Positions 8,501 through 18,940 of a DNA stretch of 64,000 bases are shown here, piece after piece. The stretch lies in assembly GCA_963710135.1 (NCBI GenBank), contig CAVPYY010000002.1, forward strand, positions 372,001 to 436,000, in the 5' to 3' direction. The notes beneath the pieces were generated by a model. It worked only from the letters and a program-made list of their open reading frames with translations, did no database searches and was not told where the DNA came from. This stretch comes from SG8-30 sp963710135 (GTDB taxonomy: Bacteria > Pseudomonadota > Gammaproteobacteria > Steroidobacterales > Steroidobacteraceae). Position numbers and translations under genes: made by a program. Each line of letters begins with the position of its first letter. The stretch's first letter is position 1.

Positions 8501-10352
8501 CCAGCTCGAAGTCCTGGATCCACCAGCTGCGCTCGTCGAACTCGAGTTCGTACGGGCGCTCGCTGATCAGCTTCAGCCCGAGATTCTCGATGGTCGGCAG
8601 GACGTCCGAAATCGGAATCGGCTGGTCGCGCCGGTAGATCTTGAACTGCATCTTGTGGTCGGGCTGGCCCGCCGCGCGATAGAGACTCATGACCAGGCCG
8701 GAGGGCTCGACCGCCAGCGTTTGCAGGTGTTCGACGTCGGCGACGGCGCTCTCCGGCGTCATGTCCTCCTGATAGGCCGCAGGAAACGCCTGCGCGAATC
8801 TCTTGAACACGGCGGCCGCGCCGCTTTCGTCGCGCGATTCGGCCAGCGCCTGCTGGAACCGGTCGGTCCAGGTCCGTACTTCGAAGGCGATGCGCCTTTC
8901 GAGCGTCGGCAAGTCGACGCGACGCCGCTGGTCCGGGTCGGTGCGTACCAGCATGTGGACCCGAGCCAGCACGGACTCGGACAGCTGTACCTGCGACTCG
9001 ATGCTCAGGCCGCCCATCGCCTCGCGGACCAGCGCCTCGATGCGATGCCGGACGCTGGTGTCGTAGCGGTCACGCGGCACGTACAGCAGGCAGGAATAGA
9101 AGCGCCGGAATGCGTCGCGACGCGCGAACAGCCTGACCTGCGCACGCTCGTACAGGTTGACGATGCCGCGCACGGTGTCGATGAGCTCCGGGACGCTCGC
9201 CTGGAAGAGCTCGTCTCGCGGATAGACGTCGAGCACGTGCATCACGGCCTTGCCGTCATGGCTGGACGGGGCGAGCCCATAGTGCGCGACGACCTGCCTG
9301 ACCTTGTGGCGCAGCACCGGAATGTCGCGTGGGCTGCGGCTGTAGGCCGAGGACGTCCACAGGCCGATGAAGCGCCGCTCCCCGACGACCCGGCCGCGGG
9401 CGTCGAAGCGCTTCACGCCGACATAGTCGAGGTGGGTCGCCCGGTGCACCGTCGAGAGGGTGTTCGCCTTGGTGATGATCAGCGGCTGTTCCGGAGACCT
9501 GGCGAAACGCCGGATCTCGCCCTCGAGCGTGGTGGAGCTGCTGGTCCGTCCGCGGCGCCCGGTCCTGAGCAGGCCGAGGCCCGTGCGCGCCAGCGGCTCG
9601 AGCACGTCGCGCGATCGTCCGCGCCTGAGGCGGTACTCGCGGTATCCCAGGAAGGTGAAGTGGTTGTCGTCCATCCAGTCGAGCAGCGCGCGGATCTCGG
9701 CGATCTCGTTCGCTGCGGCGGTGGGCGGCGGCGCCGACTCCAGTTCGGCGGCGATCTCGCGGGCCCGGCGGCGCATGGCCATCCAGTCGGTCGTGGCCCT
9801 GCGAACGTCGTCGAGCGCCTCGAGCAGGCGCTCGCGGAGCGCGTCGAGCGCATCCGGCCTGGTCTCCCGGTCGACCTCGATCAGTTGCCACGATTCCTGC
9901 GGCGCGTCCGAGCCGTCGGACTCGCCCACCGACCGTATCCGGCCACGCTGATCGCGGGCGACCGCCAGCACCGGGTGCGCCACGAACCACACGGTCATCC
10001 CGGCCTGGGTGCACACCATGGTCAGTGAGTCGAGCAGGAATGGCATGTCGTCCACGGACACCAGGATCAGCGTGCGCGAGGTGGTGAAGCCGTCGCGCTT
10101 CGCATCCGGATTGAACACCCGGACCAGCGCCTCGCCTGGCCGGCGCACGCGGGCAGAGGACAGGTGCGCCAGCGCGATCCGCGCCAGGTCCTCGGCGGGC
10201 CGCTCCGCCATTTCCTGCTCGGCGACGCCGTGGTAGTAGGCGCGGATGAACGGTGCCAGATAGGCCGGCGCGTCCTTGCCGAGGAGCTTGCGGGCCCGTG
10301 CGGCGACACCCTCGATCAGCGCGAGCCGGGCGGCAGGAATGTTGCCTGACAT
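5529..10352 (-). CDS. gdhB: NAD-specific glutamate dehydrogenase, large (180 kDa) type
   Basis: A 1607-residue protein with the length and full layout of the large NAD-dependent glutamate dehydrogenases. These oxidise glutamate to 2-oxoglutarate and ammonia in the catabolic direction. The first half holds the long N-terminal regulatory region. The second half contains the catalytic core with GAKGGF, GIGDMGGDVFGNGMLLS and DNAGGVNCSDVEVN segments, followed by a helical C-terminal domain. No frame breaks occur over 4.8 kb, unlike several other genes here. A TATAAT box lies about 60 bp upstream at 10418-10413 on the minus strand. It fits a lifestyle of feeding on amino acids. Large antisense frames across it are composition artefacts. 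Confidence 0.95.
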   Translation of the reverse strand: MSGNIPAARLALIEGVAARARKLLGKDAPAYLAPFIRAYYHGVAEQEMAERPAEDLARIALAHLSSARVRRPGEALVRVFNPDAKRDGFTTSRTLILVSVDDMPFLLDSLTMVCTQAGMTVWFVAHPVLAVARDQRGRIRSVGESDGSDAPQESWQLIEVDRETRPDALDALRERLLEALDDVRRATTDWMAMRRRAREIAAELESAPPPTAAANEIAEIRALLDWMDDNHFTFLGYREYRLRRGRSRDVLEPLARTGLGLLRTGRRGRTSSSTTLEGEIRRFARSPEQPLIITKANTLSTVHRATHLDYVGVKRFDARGRVVGERRFIGLWTSSAYSRSPRDIPVLRHKVRQVVAHYGLAPSSHDGKAVMHVLDVYPRDELFQASVPELIDTVRGIVNLYERAQVRLFARRDAFRRFYSCLLYVPRDRYDTSVRHRIEALVREAMGGLSIESQVQLSESVLARVHMLVRTDPDQRRRVDLPTLERRIAFEVRTWTDRFQQALAESRDESGAAAVFKRFAQAFPAAYQEDMTPESAVADVEHLQTLAVEPSGLVMSLYRAAGQPDHKMQFKIYRRDQPIPISDVLPTIENLGLKLISERPYELEFDERSWWIQDFELEHPRSVSIDLASDGPRFRDTFAKVWMGQADNDGFNRLVLASDLTWREVVVLRTYARWFGQLGLPLSQAYMEEALASNPQAAAALVRLFMSRFDPALSPRARAAAEKRHVAALDTLLAAIERVDDDRIVRAFRTAILGTLRTTFFQVDGHGAPREYLAIKLDPRSIAETPLPRPMFEIFMHSPRVEAVHLRMGKVARGGLRWSDRREDFRTEVLGLMKAQNVKNSVIVPVGAKGGFVPRRLPAAREEMLREGTECYRLFIRAMLDLTDNLVDGKVVPPVNVVRADPDDPYLVVAADKGTASFSDVANAIAVEYGFWLGDAFASGGSAGYDHKKMGITARGAWECVKRHFRELGVDIQSQDFTVAGIGDMGGDVFGNGMLLSRHIRLLAAFNHQHIFLDPDPDAEQSHAERARLFALPRSGWDDYDRKLISRGGGVFLRSSKSIPLSSQARQMLGIDAASAAPREIMRAILKMPVDLLWNGGIGTYVKASDESNAEAGDRSNDAVRVDGRELRCRVVGEGGNLGMTQRARTEFALAGGRLNTDFIDNAGGVNCSDVEVNIKILLSAAMRRGSLRRKDRDRLLARMTPEVAALVLRGNYLQSQAISVTEAHAAERISEHAHVIRSLERIGGLDRALEALPNDDELAERRRQGRGLTRPELAMVLSYSKLWLYDRLIESDVPEDPYLKGEVVRYFPAAIQKRFARDITRHPLRREIIVTATTNSLVNRMGPVFAIRAQQDTGSDLGSIARAYSIAREITDMRALWTAIEDLDNRVPAALQTEMNYRTSRLLRYLTYWVLSSLRDDLDIERAVSRFRPGVKELLSELPSLLSGLEAERYQRELQKLEADGAPHGLARRVASLGAAQSAVDIVAVAGVRPTPVTRAANVYFSVGAATGLDWLRNGIDQLPVDGHWQAIARGTLREEAYALQRRLTSKVLAGDERGEPARAVAAWLDGRGREAEGLRRTLHDMRTAGNPDFPTLSVALQSVRRLAAA

Positions 10353-10412
10353 GGGAGCCCCTGGGGTGAGCGTTGCAGTGCGTTGTGCGTTGCCGCAGGT
10401 GAAGCGTGCGTG

Positions 10413-10418
10413 ATTATA
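10413..10418 (-). promoter_or_regulatory. Candidate -10 box for the glutamate dehydrogenase gene
   Basis: A perfect TATAAT on the minus strand about 60 bp before the gdhB ATG, in the only non-coding stretch between the MarR gene and gdhB. I do not see a convincing -35 hexamer at 16-18 bp, so the call rests on the -10 box and position. Confidence 0.35.
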
Positions 10419-10459
10419 CGTCCGCCGCGGTGACGTCGACGGTTGCGCCGTTCACGTCC

Positions 10460-10936
10460 TCAGTCCGGCGAGTCGCGGCGTAGCTCGTCGGCGCGCCGCG
10501 CCAGCTTGGCCAGGACGAGGTCGAGCAGGTCCGCCTCGCCGGCGGACAGCGACGCCAGCAGCCGCTCTTCGTAGGCGAGTGCCCAGGGCACGATCCTGGC
10601 GTGCACCCGCCGGCCGGCCGGTGTCAGCTGCAGGGCCGAGCGGCGCCGGTCGTCTCGTTCAGGGCGCCGCCGCACGCGGCCTGCCGACGTCAGGCGCGAC
10701 ACCGCCCGGCTGACCGCGACCTTGTCCATGCCGGTCTTGGCGGCGACCTGCGCGGCGGACAGTCCGGGCGAATGCGCCAGCACCGCCATGACCCGCCACT
10801 CCGGGATGCTGAGGTCGTGTCTGGCGGAATAGGCCGCCGCGATCGCCGAGGAAATCGTGTTGGTCAGCACAGACAGGCGATACGGCAGGAACCGGTCGAG
10901 TTCGAGCCTGGTCTGGGGCGGCGGGCGGGCAGGCAC
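10460..10936 (-). CDS. MarR-family transcriptional regulator
   Basis: A 158-residue winged-helix regulator. The recognition region is SAAQVAAKTGMDKVAVSRAVSRL (about 61-83) and the wing is GRVRRRPERDDRRRSALQLT. The basic DDRR wing motif is typical of MarR proteins. The start is a GTG at 10936 with a near-ideal AAGGAG eight bases upstream. It diverges from 4-hydroxyphenylpyruvate dioxygenase, and the shared 100-bp region contains a TATAAT box and a short inverted repeat. Regulation of tyrosine catabolism by this protein is therefore a reasonable inference, not shown. Confidence 0.88.
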   Translation of the reverse strand: MPARPPPQTRLELDRFLPYRLSVLTNTISSAIAAAYSARHDLSIPEWRVMAVLAHSPGLSAAQVAAKTGMDKVAVSRAVSRLTSAGRVRRRPERDDRRRSALQLTPAGRRVHARIVPWALAYEERLLASLSAGEADLLDLVLAKLARRADELRRDSPD

Positions 10937-10948
10937 GTCGGGCGCTCC

Positions 10949-11002
10949 TTGCGGTGGCCGGTGTTGCAGTGGCTATAATGGTTGCAAGTGTAACTAATTG
11001 GC
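10949..11002 (+). promoter_or_regulatory. Candidate promoter and MarR operator for 4-hydroxyphenylpyruvate dioxygenase
   Basis: TATAAT at 10974-10979 is a perfect -10 box. TTGCGG at 10949-10954 could serve as -35 at a long 19-bp spacing. Just downstream, GGTTGCAAGTGTAACTAATT includes GTTGCAAGTGTAAC, an imperfect inverted repeat, and GTTGCA also occurs upstream at 10963-10968. A MarR dimer bound here would block the promoter. Confidence 0.4.
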
Positions 11003-11035
11003 CGCCTGCCGGCGAATGCAGTGGAGGAACCCGAC

Positions 11036-12082
11036 ATGGCCGACCTGTTCGAGAATCCGATGCAGACCGACGGCTTCGAGTTCGTCGAGTACACCGCGTC
11101 CGATCCGGAGCTGCTGCGCTCGCTGTTCGAGCGTATGGGGTTTCCGGTGAGCGCGCGCCATCGCCGCAAGAACGTCACCCTGCACCGCCAGGGGGACATC
11201 AATTTCATCATCAATGCCGAGCCCGCGGGCTTCGGACAGCAGTTCGCGGCGGCGCACGGCCCGTCGGCCTGCGCCATGGCGTTTCGGGTCAAGGATGCCA
11301 GGATGGCGTACGACCGGGCGATCAGGCTCGGGGCGGAGCCCGGCCCGGACACGGCCGGGCCGATGGAACTCAACATTCCCAGCATCCGCGGCATCGGCGG
11401 CAGCCTGATCTATCTCGTCGACCGCTACGGCCAGAATACGATCTATGACGTCGATTTCGTTCCGGTGGCGGCACCGGCCGGTGTGCGGCCGGCGGGGCTG
11501 ACCTACATCGACCATCTGACCCACAACGTGCACCGCGGCAACATGGACGTGTGGGCCGGCTTCTACGAGAAGCTGTTCAACTTCCGCGAGATCCGTTACT
11601 TCGACATCGAGGGCAAGAAGACCGGCTTGTTCAGCCGCGCGCTGACCAGTCCTTGCGGAAAGCTGCGCATTCCGATCAACGAATCGCAGGACGACAAGAG
11701 CCAGATCGAGGAGTACCTGCGCGAGTATCGCGGCGAGGGCATACAGCACATCGCGCTGGCCACGGACGACATCTACGGCAGCGTCGATGCGCTGCGTGCC
11801 AACGGCGTGGAGTTCCAGGACAGCCCCGATACCTACTACGAGGGCGTCGACGCGCGCGTGAGCGGGCATCGCGAGGACCTCGCCGAGCTGAGCCGCCGCC
11901 GCATACTGATTGACGGCTCCGACAAGGACGGCATCCTGCTGCAGATCTTCACGCAGAACGCGATTGGCCCGATCTTCTTCGAGATCATCCAGCGCAAGGG
12001 CAACGAAGGCTTCGGCGAGGGCAACTTCAAGGCGCTGTTCGAGTCCATCGAGCTCGACCAGGAGCGCCGCGGCGTCATCTGA
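11036..12082 (+). CDS. hppD: 4-hydroxyphenylpyruvate dioxygenase
   Basis: A 348-residue Fe(II) dioxygenase that converts 4-hydroxyphenylpyruvate to homogentisate in tyrosine degradation. The iron ligands are visible: His160 in TYIDHLTHNV, His238 in GIQHIAL and Glu316 in IFFEIIQR. The two-vicinal-oxygen-chelate-domain layout and length match bacterial enzymes. The ATG at 11036 has GGAGG eight bases upstream; an upstream in-frame GTG would add five residues and lose that site. Homogentisate dioxygenase and fumarylacetoacetase are not in the window, so the rest of the pathway is elsewhere. Its end product, acetoacetate, could be activated by the synthetase at 13293-15239. Confidence 0.95.
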   Translation: MADLFENPMQTDGFEFVEYTASDPELLRSLFERMGFPVSARHRRKNVTLHRQGDINFIINAEPAGFGQQFAAAHGPSACAMAFRVKDARMAYDRAIRLGAEPGPDTAGPMELNIPSIRGIGGSLIYLVDRYGQNTIYDVDFVPVAAPAGVRPAGLTYIDHLTHNVHRGNMDVWAGFYEKLFNFREIRYFDIEGKKTGLFSRALTSPCGKLRIPINESQDDKSQIEEYLREYRGEGIQHIALATDDIYGSVDALRANGVEFQDSPDTYYEGVDARVSGHREDLAELSRRRILIDGSDKDGILLQIFTQNAIGPIFFEIIQRKGNEGFGEGNFKALFESIELDQERRGVI

Positions 12083-12087
12083 TTTCC

Positions 12088-12177
12088 GGAGGGGTCAGAC
12101 GCCACTCGGGTTCCGCTCGTGTACCACTCTGACCCCGCTGGGGTCAGAGCAGGGGCAGAGTGGCGTCTGACCCCTCC
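12088..12177. repeat. Nested inverted repeat between convergent genes
   Basis: GGAGGGGTCAGACGCCACTC (12088-12107) is exactly repeated in inverse at 12158-12177. Inside it, CTCTGACCCC (12127-12136) pairs with GGGGTCAGAG (12140-12149) around a 3-base loop. The right arm touches the zapE stop codon. It lies between the ends of hppD and zapE and could act as a bidirectional terminator. There is no T-run, and the GGGGTCAGA core looks like a dispersed palindromic element. Confidence 0.6.
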
Positions 12178-13284
12178 TCAGGGGCGGTGGGGGCGCTCGA
12201 GGTAGAGGTGGCTCTGCATCTCGGTGAGCCGGCTGCTGGTGCGCTGGAACTCGAAGGCGAGGCGCTGACCGTGGTACAGGTCGTCGGGCGGGGCGTCCGC
12301 CGAGACCACGAGCTTCACGCCGCGATCGTAGAACTCGTCGACCAGCCCGATGAAACGGCGCGCCTCGTCGTCCCGCGCTGGCCCGAAGCGGGGCACGCCC
12401 GAGACGACGACGGTGTGGAAACTGCGGGCGATCTCGATGTAGTCGTTGACGGAGCGCGGCCCGTCGCACAGCGCCGCGAAATCGAACCAGACGACATCAT
12501 GGGTCCGACGCCGCACCGGAATCGGGCGCCCGTCGATGTCCAGCGTTCCCCCCGGCTCGCCGTCGCGTCCCGCGATGGCGGCGAAGCGCTGCTGCAGCAG
12601 CACGTCCGCGTCGTAGGTGCTGGTGCTGACATACAGCGGCGCGCGCTGCAGCTGCCGCAGCCGATAGTCCCGGCCGCCGTCCAGATGGATGATCTCGTTC
12701 TGCTGCTCGAGCAGCGCGATCGCAGGCAGGAAGCGCTGCCGCTGCAAGCCGCCGGGGTAGAGTCCGCCGGGCGGCGTGTTGGAGGTGTACACCAGCGTCA
12801 CGCCGCGGTCGTGCAGCGCTTCGAGCAGCGCGGCCATGATCATGGCGTTGGCGACGTCGCTCACGTACAGCTCGTCCAGACAGATCAGCCGCGCTTCGCC
12901 CGCCAGCTGATCAGCCACCTGGCCGAGCGGATCGGGCGTTTCGCGCAGGCCGTTCAGCCGCTCCGTCACGTCGCGCATGAAGTGATGGAAATGCGCCCGC
13001 CTGGCCGGCACGGGGGCGCACGATTCGAACAGATCCATCAGGAATGTCTTGCCGCGCCCGACACCACCCCACAGGTAGATGCCGGGAGTCGCCTTGGGTC
13101 CGCCGGCACGTCCCATCCTGGAGCGGACCCGCGCGGCCAGGCTCCGCCGGGCAGCGGCGGAGCGCTTCAGCTCCAGGCGCAGCGCTTCCAGCCGCTCGAC
13201 GGCCTGCCGCTGCGACGGGTCCGGCTCATAGCCATGGCGCGCCAGCTCCGCGGCGTACAACGCGGGCAGCGTTGGCTTGCGCAT
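12178..13284 (-). CDS. zapE: Cell division protein ZapE (AFG1-family ATPase)
   Basis: A 368-residue P-loop ATPase of the AFG1/ZapE family. Walker A is GGVGRGKT at residues 73-80 and Walker B is LICLDELYVSD. The downstream arginine-rich sensor region, FDFAALCDGPRSVNDYIEIA and VDEFYDRGVKLV segments are family hallmarks. In Escherichia coli ZapE associates with FtsZ at late constriction. The ATG at 13284 lies eight bases after the acetoacetyl-CoA synthetase stop; an upstream GTG would overlap that gene. Its link to the metabolic gene upstream is probably positional only. Confidence 0.9.
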   Translation of the reverse strand: MRKPTLPALYAAELARHGYEPDPSQRQAVERLEALRLELKRSAAARRSLAARVRSRMGRAGGPKATPGIYLWGGVGRGKTFLMDLFESCAPVPARRAHFHHFMRDVTERLNGLRETPDPLGQVADQLAGEARLICLDELYVSDVANAMIMAALLEALHDRGVTLVYTSNTPPGGLYPGGLQRQRFLPAIALLEQQNEIIHLDGGRDYRLRQLQRAPLYVSTSTYDADVLLQQRFAAIAGRDGEPGGTLDIDGRPIPVRRRTHDVVWFDFAALCDGPRSVNDYIEIARSFHTVVVSGVPRFGPARDDEARRFIGLVDEFYDRGVKLVVSADAPPDDLYHGQRLAFEFQRTSSRLTEMQSHLYLERPHRP

Positions 13285-13292
13285 GCGGGCTG

Positions 13293-15239
<1,947 letters not shown>

Positions 15240-15273
15240 TACGGGTCGCCCCGGCAGCTGTGCTCGCCGCCGC

Positions 15274-16675
15274 TCACGGCTGCGGTTCGACCACAGCTGC
15301 ACCGAGTTCCGGCAGCGCCTGCACCGCGTCCGCCACCTGCGCGAGGTCACCCACGACCACCACGGCCATACGCGTCGGGTCCAGCCAGCGCCGTGCCATG
15401 AGGCTCACCTGATCCGGCGTGACCGCGTAGATGTTCGCGACCCAGCCCGTGAGGTACTCGTCCGGCAGGCCGAGCAGGTCCATGAACGCCAGCTGGCCGA
15501 GCATGCCATCGGGTGACGAGTTGCTGACGACGAAGATGCCGGCACGGTAGTTCTTGATGCCGTCGAGTTCCTCGGCCGGTGGCGTCTCGTCCTGCAGCCG
15601 GCGTATCTCCCGATACACCTCCTCCAGCGACTCCGCCGTGTGTTCGGTCGTCACGTCCGCGGAAAATGTCCACAGCGCCGCGCCGCGTCGCGCATTCAGC
15701 GACGAGAATGGCGAGTAGGTGTAGCCCTTGTCTTCCCGCAGATTCTGGGTGATGCGCGCGGAGAACGACCCGCCGCCGAGCAGCGTATTCATCAGCGTGA
15801 ACGGGAAGTAGTCGGTGTCGGCTGGCCCCGGCGCGACGGTCGCGAGGCGTAGCGACGTCTGCGGGGCGTCGGGCCGGTCCACCATCGCCAGCCGGGCACG
15901 CGTATCCGCCACGGGTGGGTTGTCCGTCGGCGCCGGGCCGGTCGGCCAGTCTTCGAAGGCCGCACGCAGCGCGCGCTCCAGCGCGGCCCGGTCGAACTGG
16001 CCTGCCACGTAAATGTGTGTGCGCACCGCGCCGAAGTTTGCGGCGTGGAAGCGGCGGACATCGTCGATGGTGTAGCCCGCAAGCTGTGCCGGCTCCGGCC
16101 ACGCCCGCCCGAACGGGTGATCGCCATAAACGAGGTGCGACAACTCCGCGCTCGCGATGGAGCCGGGATTGGAGCGCGCGACACTCAGGCTGCGCTCGAA
16201 GTTGGCGATGACGCGGGGCAGCTCGCGCTCTGGCAGCAGGGGCGTCCTGCAGTACTTCGGCAACCAGCGACGCGGCTTCACCGGCGTGCTCCGAGAGTAC
16301 CGACAGACCCGCAGTAAATTGTTCCCCGCCGGCGCCGACCGACAGGCTGCCGCCCATGCGGGCCGCCGCCAGGGCCACGTCGCGCGCCGAGCGCCGCTGG
16401 GTCCCTTCCTTCATCATTTCCGCGGTGACGTCGGAGATCCAGGTCTGCTCGCCGTCATCGATATTGCCGGTGCGTACCACCGCCAGCACGGTCACCTTGG
16501 GAACGTTGCCGTACTCGATGAACGTGATCGAAAGGCCATTGGCCAGCGTGACGGTCGTCTTGCCGGGCAGGCTGAAATCACGTGGCTCGCCGGGGGCCGG
16601 CGGCAGCTCGCGCGCCTGTATCGTCGGGGCAGCCAGCGCGAGCAGCGCGCTCAGCAGCAGGGAACGCGGGATCAT
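15274..16675 (-). pseudogene. M16 peptidase-like subunit without zinc motif, one apparent frameshift
   Basis: Two overlapping frames together encode one 466-residue M16-family protein. The first runs from the ATG at 16675 with a signal peptide (LLLSALLALAAPTIQA); the second continues to 15274. Removing one base near 16249 joins them as EVLRTPLLPERELPRV, a typical M16 segment. The position of the zinc motif reads DVTAEMMKEG, without the HxxEH histidines, so this is the inactive partner found in many bacterial M16 pairs, probably periplasmic. Its start overlaps the stop of the active partner by four bases. The extra base follows a CTG codon, as at several other breaks in this window, so a consensus error is as likely as a real mutation. 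Confidence 0.8.
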
Positions 16676-18066
16676 GGTGCTGCCTCGCTTCGGCCCGGCT
16701 CGACCTGCAGGACCGTGCGGTTGCCGGGGCGCAGGTACTTGCGGACCACTTCGCTGACCATTTCCGGCGTGACGGCCCGGAACTGCTGCTCGATGCGATT
16801 GATGGCGGACGGGTCGTCATCGAACAGCGCGAACGAGGCCAGCAGGTCGACCAGTCCGAAGCGCGTGCTGCTGCCCGCCAAATCGTAGAGATCGGCGCGG
16901 ATCTTGGTCATGGCGCGCTGCATTTCGTCGCTCGTGGGCGGCTCCTGGCGCAGCCGGTCCAGCTCGACATCCACGTCCGCGACGATGTTGCCGGGGTCGA
17001 CCTGCGGATCGTGCACCAACGCCATGATCCACAGCATTGGCCCGTCGTAGTTGAACATGTTGCCGAGCAGGTTGATGCCGCCGCTGACCGACGAGCCGTA
17101 GCCGCGCCGCTGCACCAGCGCCTGCCAGAGAACGCTGTCCTCGCCCTGCAGCAGGATCTGGTCCAGGATCCCGAAGGCGAAATGCTCGGGCGTGCCGCGC
17201 TCGGGCACGTGCCAGGCCAGCGCGAGGGCGGGCCGCGGGGCCAACGCGTCGACATACGAGTGCCGCTTCTCCGCGGTCTGGGGCGGTTCGCTGATGTCAG
17301 GCCGCTCCGGCAGCGGCCGCGAGGGAATCGCGCCGAAGTATCGCTCGATCCAGGCGCGCGCCGCAGCAGGATCGAAGTCGCCTGCCACCACCAGCACGGC
17401 GTTGTTCGGCGCGTAGTAGGTATCGTAGAAGGCCTGCACGTCTTCCAGCGTGGCGGCGTCGAGGTCCGCGAGGTCGCCGTAGAAGTTGTGGGCGTTGTAC
17501 CAGTTCTCGTTGGCGTACTGCGGCATGACCAGCCAGGGAAACCCGCCGTAGGGGCGGTTGAGCACGTTGACCTTGACCTCGTTCTTCACGACGGCCTGCT
17601 GGTTGCGGAGATTCTCCTCGGTGATGGCCAGCCCCTTCATCCGGTCGGCCTCGGCCCACAGGATGGTCTCCAGCGTGTGCGCCGGGATGACCTCGAAGTA
17701 GTTCGTGTAGTCGAACCGCGTCGAGCCGTTGAGCACGCCGCCGTTGCCCTGCACCAGCCGGTTGAACTCGTTCTTGCCGAGATTCGTCGACCCCTGGAAC
17801 ATCAGGTGCTCGAACAGGTGGGCGAAGCCCGTGCGGCCGCGCGGCTCGAGCCGCAGGCCGACGTGGTAGTAGACGCCGACGGTGACGGTCGGCGCGAAGC
17901 TGTCGCGTGACAGCACGACCTTCAGGCCGTTGCCGAGCCGGTAGTACTCCACTGGAATCTCGAATCCGGCCGGCGCCGCCGTGGTCGAAGGCGCGGGCAG
18001 GCTGGCGCAGCCGGCGAGCGCGGCCGCCAGCACGGCGCCTGTCAGCACGAGCCCGTAGCGCTTCAC
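16672..18066 (-). CDS. M16-family zinc metallopeptidase, lipoprotein
   Basis: A 464-residue insulinase-family peptidase. The inverted zinc motif HxxEH is HLFEH at residues 83-87, and the distal zinc ligand is Glu163 in KNEVKVNV, 76 residues later, the normal spacing. A lipobox LAGC ends at Cys20, so it is probably anchored on the periplasmic side of a membrane. The start is GTG at 18066 with GAGG six bases upstream; a TATAAT lies at 18108-18103 on the minus strand. It is translationally coupled to the inactive M16 subunit downstream. Substrates of such pairs are generally unknown. Confidence 0.9.
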   Translation of the reverse strand: MKRYGLVLTGAVLAAALAGCASLPAPSTTAAPAGFEIPVEYYRLGNGLKVVLSRDSFAPTVTVGVYYHVGLRLEPRGRTGFAHLFEHLMFQGSTNLGKNEFNRLVQGNGGVLNGSTRFDYTNYFEVIPAHTLETILWAEADRMKGLAITEENLRNQQAVVKNEVKVNVLNRPYGGFPWLVMPQYANENWYNAHNFYGDLADLDAATLEDVQAFYDTYYAPNNAVLVVAGDFDPAAARAWIERYFGAIPSRPLPERPDISEPPQTAEKRHSYVDALAPRPALALAWHVPERGTPEHFAFGILDQILLQGEDSVLWQALVQRRGYGSSVSGGINLLGNMFNYDGPMLWIMALVHDPQVDPGNIVADVDVELDRLRQEPPTSDEMQRAMTKIRADLYDLAGSSTRFGLVDLLASFALFDDDPSAINRIEQQFRAVTPEMVSEVVRKYLRPGNRTVLQVEPGRSEAAP

Positions 18067-18138
18067 TGGAAACCTCGCGATTGGCCTGGATGCGGGTTGG
18101 CGATTATACGGAACCGGCGGGCGCCGGCGCTGCGCGCG

Positions 18139-18906
18139 CTACTTCGGCTGCATGCGGATCGCGCCGTCGAGGCGGATGGCCGACCCGTTCAGCATGGGGT
18201 TGGTAACCAGTGCTGCGACCATGTCCGCGAACTCCTCCGGGCGCCCCAGGCGTGAAGGAAAGGGCACCTGTGCGCCGAGCGAGGCCTGCACGTCCTCCGG
18301 CAGGCCGGCGAGCATCGGCGTCGCAAAGATGCCTGGCGCCAGCGCCATGACCCGGATGCCGAGGCGCGCGAGTTCCCGTGCCATCGGCAGCACCATGCCG
18401 ATCACCGCCGCCTTCGAGGCGGCATAGGCGACCTGACCGATCTGCCCTTCGTAGGCCGCCACCGACGCGGTGTGCACGATCAGGCCACGCTCGCCGCCGG
18501 CGTCCGGCTCGTTGTGCTGCATGACCGCCGCCGCCGCGCGACCGAGATTGAAGGTGCCGACCACGTTGATGCTGAGCACGCGCTCGAAGATACGGGATTC
18601 GAGGGGGCCATCACGGCCGAGCAAGCGGCCGGGCGTCGCGACGCCGGCGCAGGCCACCGCGAGGTTGAGGCCACCCATGGTTTCCCGGCCGGCATTGACG
18701 GCATCCTCGACCGCGGCCTCGCTGGTCACGTCGCAGGCGATGAATCTGGCTGACTTGCCGAGTTCGCGTGCGGCCGCTGCACCGGCTTCGGCCTGCACGT
18801 CGAGCAAGGTCGCCTTGCCGCCGGCTGCGATGACGCGCCGGCCCACCGCAAGGCCTAGTCCTGAAGCGCCGCCAGTGATGACCGCCCGGGTTGCCGCGAG
18901 GTCCAT
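18139..18906 (-). CDS. SDR, 3-hydroxyacyl-CoA/3-hydroxy-2-methylbutyryl-CoA dehydrogenase-like (HSD10 type)
   Basis: A 255-residue short-chain dehydrogenase. TGGASGLG is at residues 11-18 with Asp36 for NAD, the catalytic serine is Ser148, and Tyr161/Lys165 lie in AYAASKA. The segment GPLESRIFERVLSINVVGTFNLGR matches the HSD17B10-like branch that oxidises 3-hydroxy-2-methylbutyryl-CoA in isoleucine degradation. GAGGGGGG precedes the ATG. It sits with other amino-acid catabolic genes and is 34 bases downstream of another SDR. Substrate assignment is by family resemblance only. Confidence 0.8.
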   Translation of the reverse strand: MDLAATRAVITGGASGLGLAVGRRVIAAGGKATLLDVQAEAGAAAARELGKSARFIACDVTSEAAVEDAVNAGRETMGGLNLAVACAGVATPGRLLGRDGPLESRIFERVLSINVVGTFNLGRAAAAVMQHNEPDAGGERGLIVHTASVAAYEGQIGQVAYAASKAAVIGMVLPMARELARLGIRVMALAPGIFATPMLAGLPEDVQASLGAQVPFPSRLGRPEEFADMVAALVTNPMLNGSAIRLDGAIRMQPK

Positions 18907-18940
18907 GTGCCCCCCTCTCGTCGGCTGCTCGAGCGGCAGC

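Noticed and set aside
6648..10028. 1126-residue open frame on the plus strand
   Set aside because: It is antisense to the glutamate dehydrogenase gene, has no family motifs and arises from the codon bias of GC-rich DNA.
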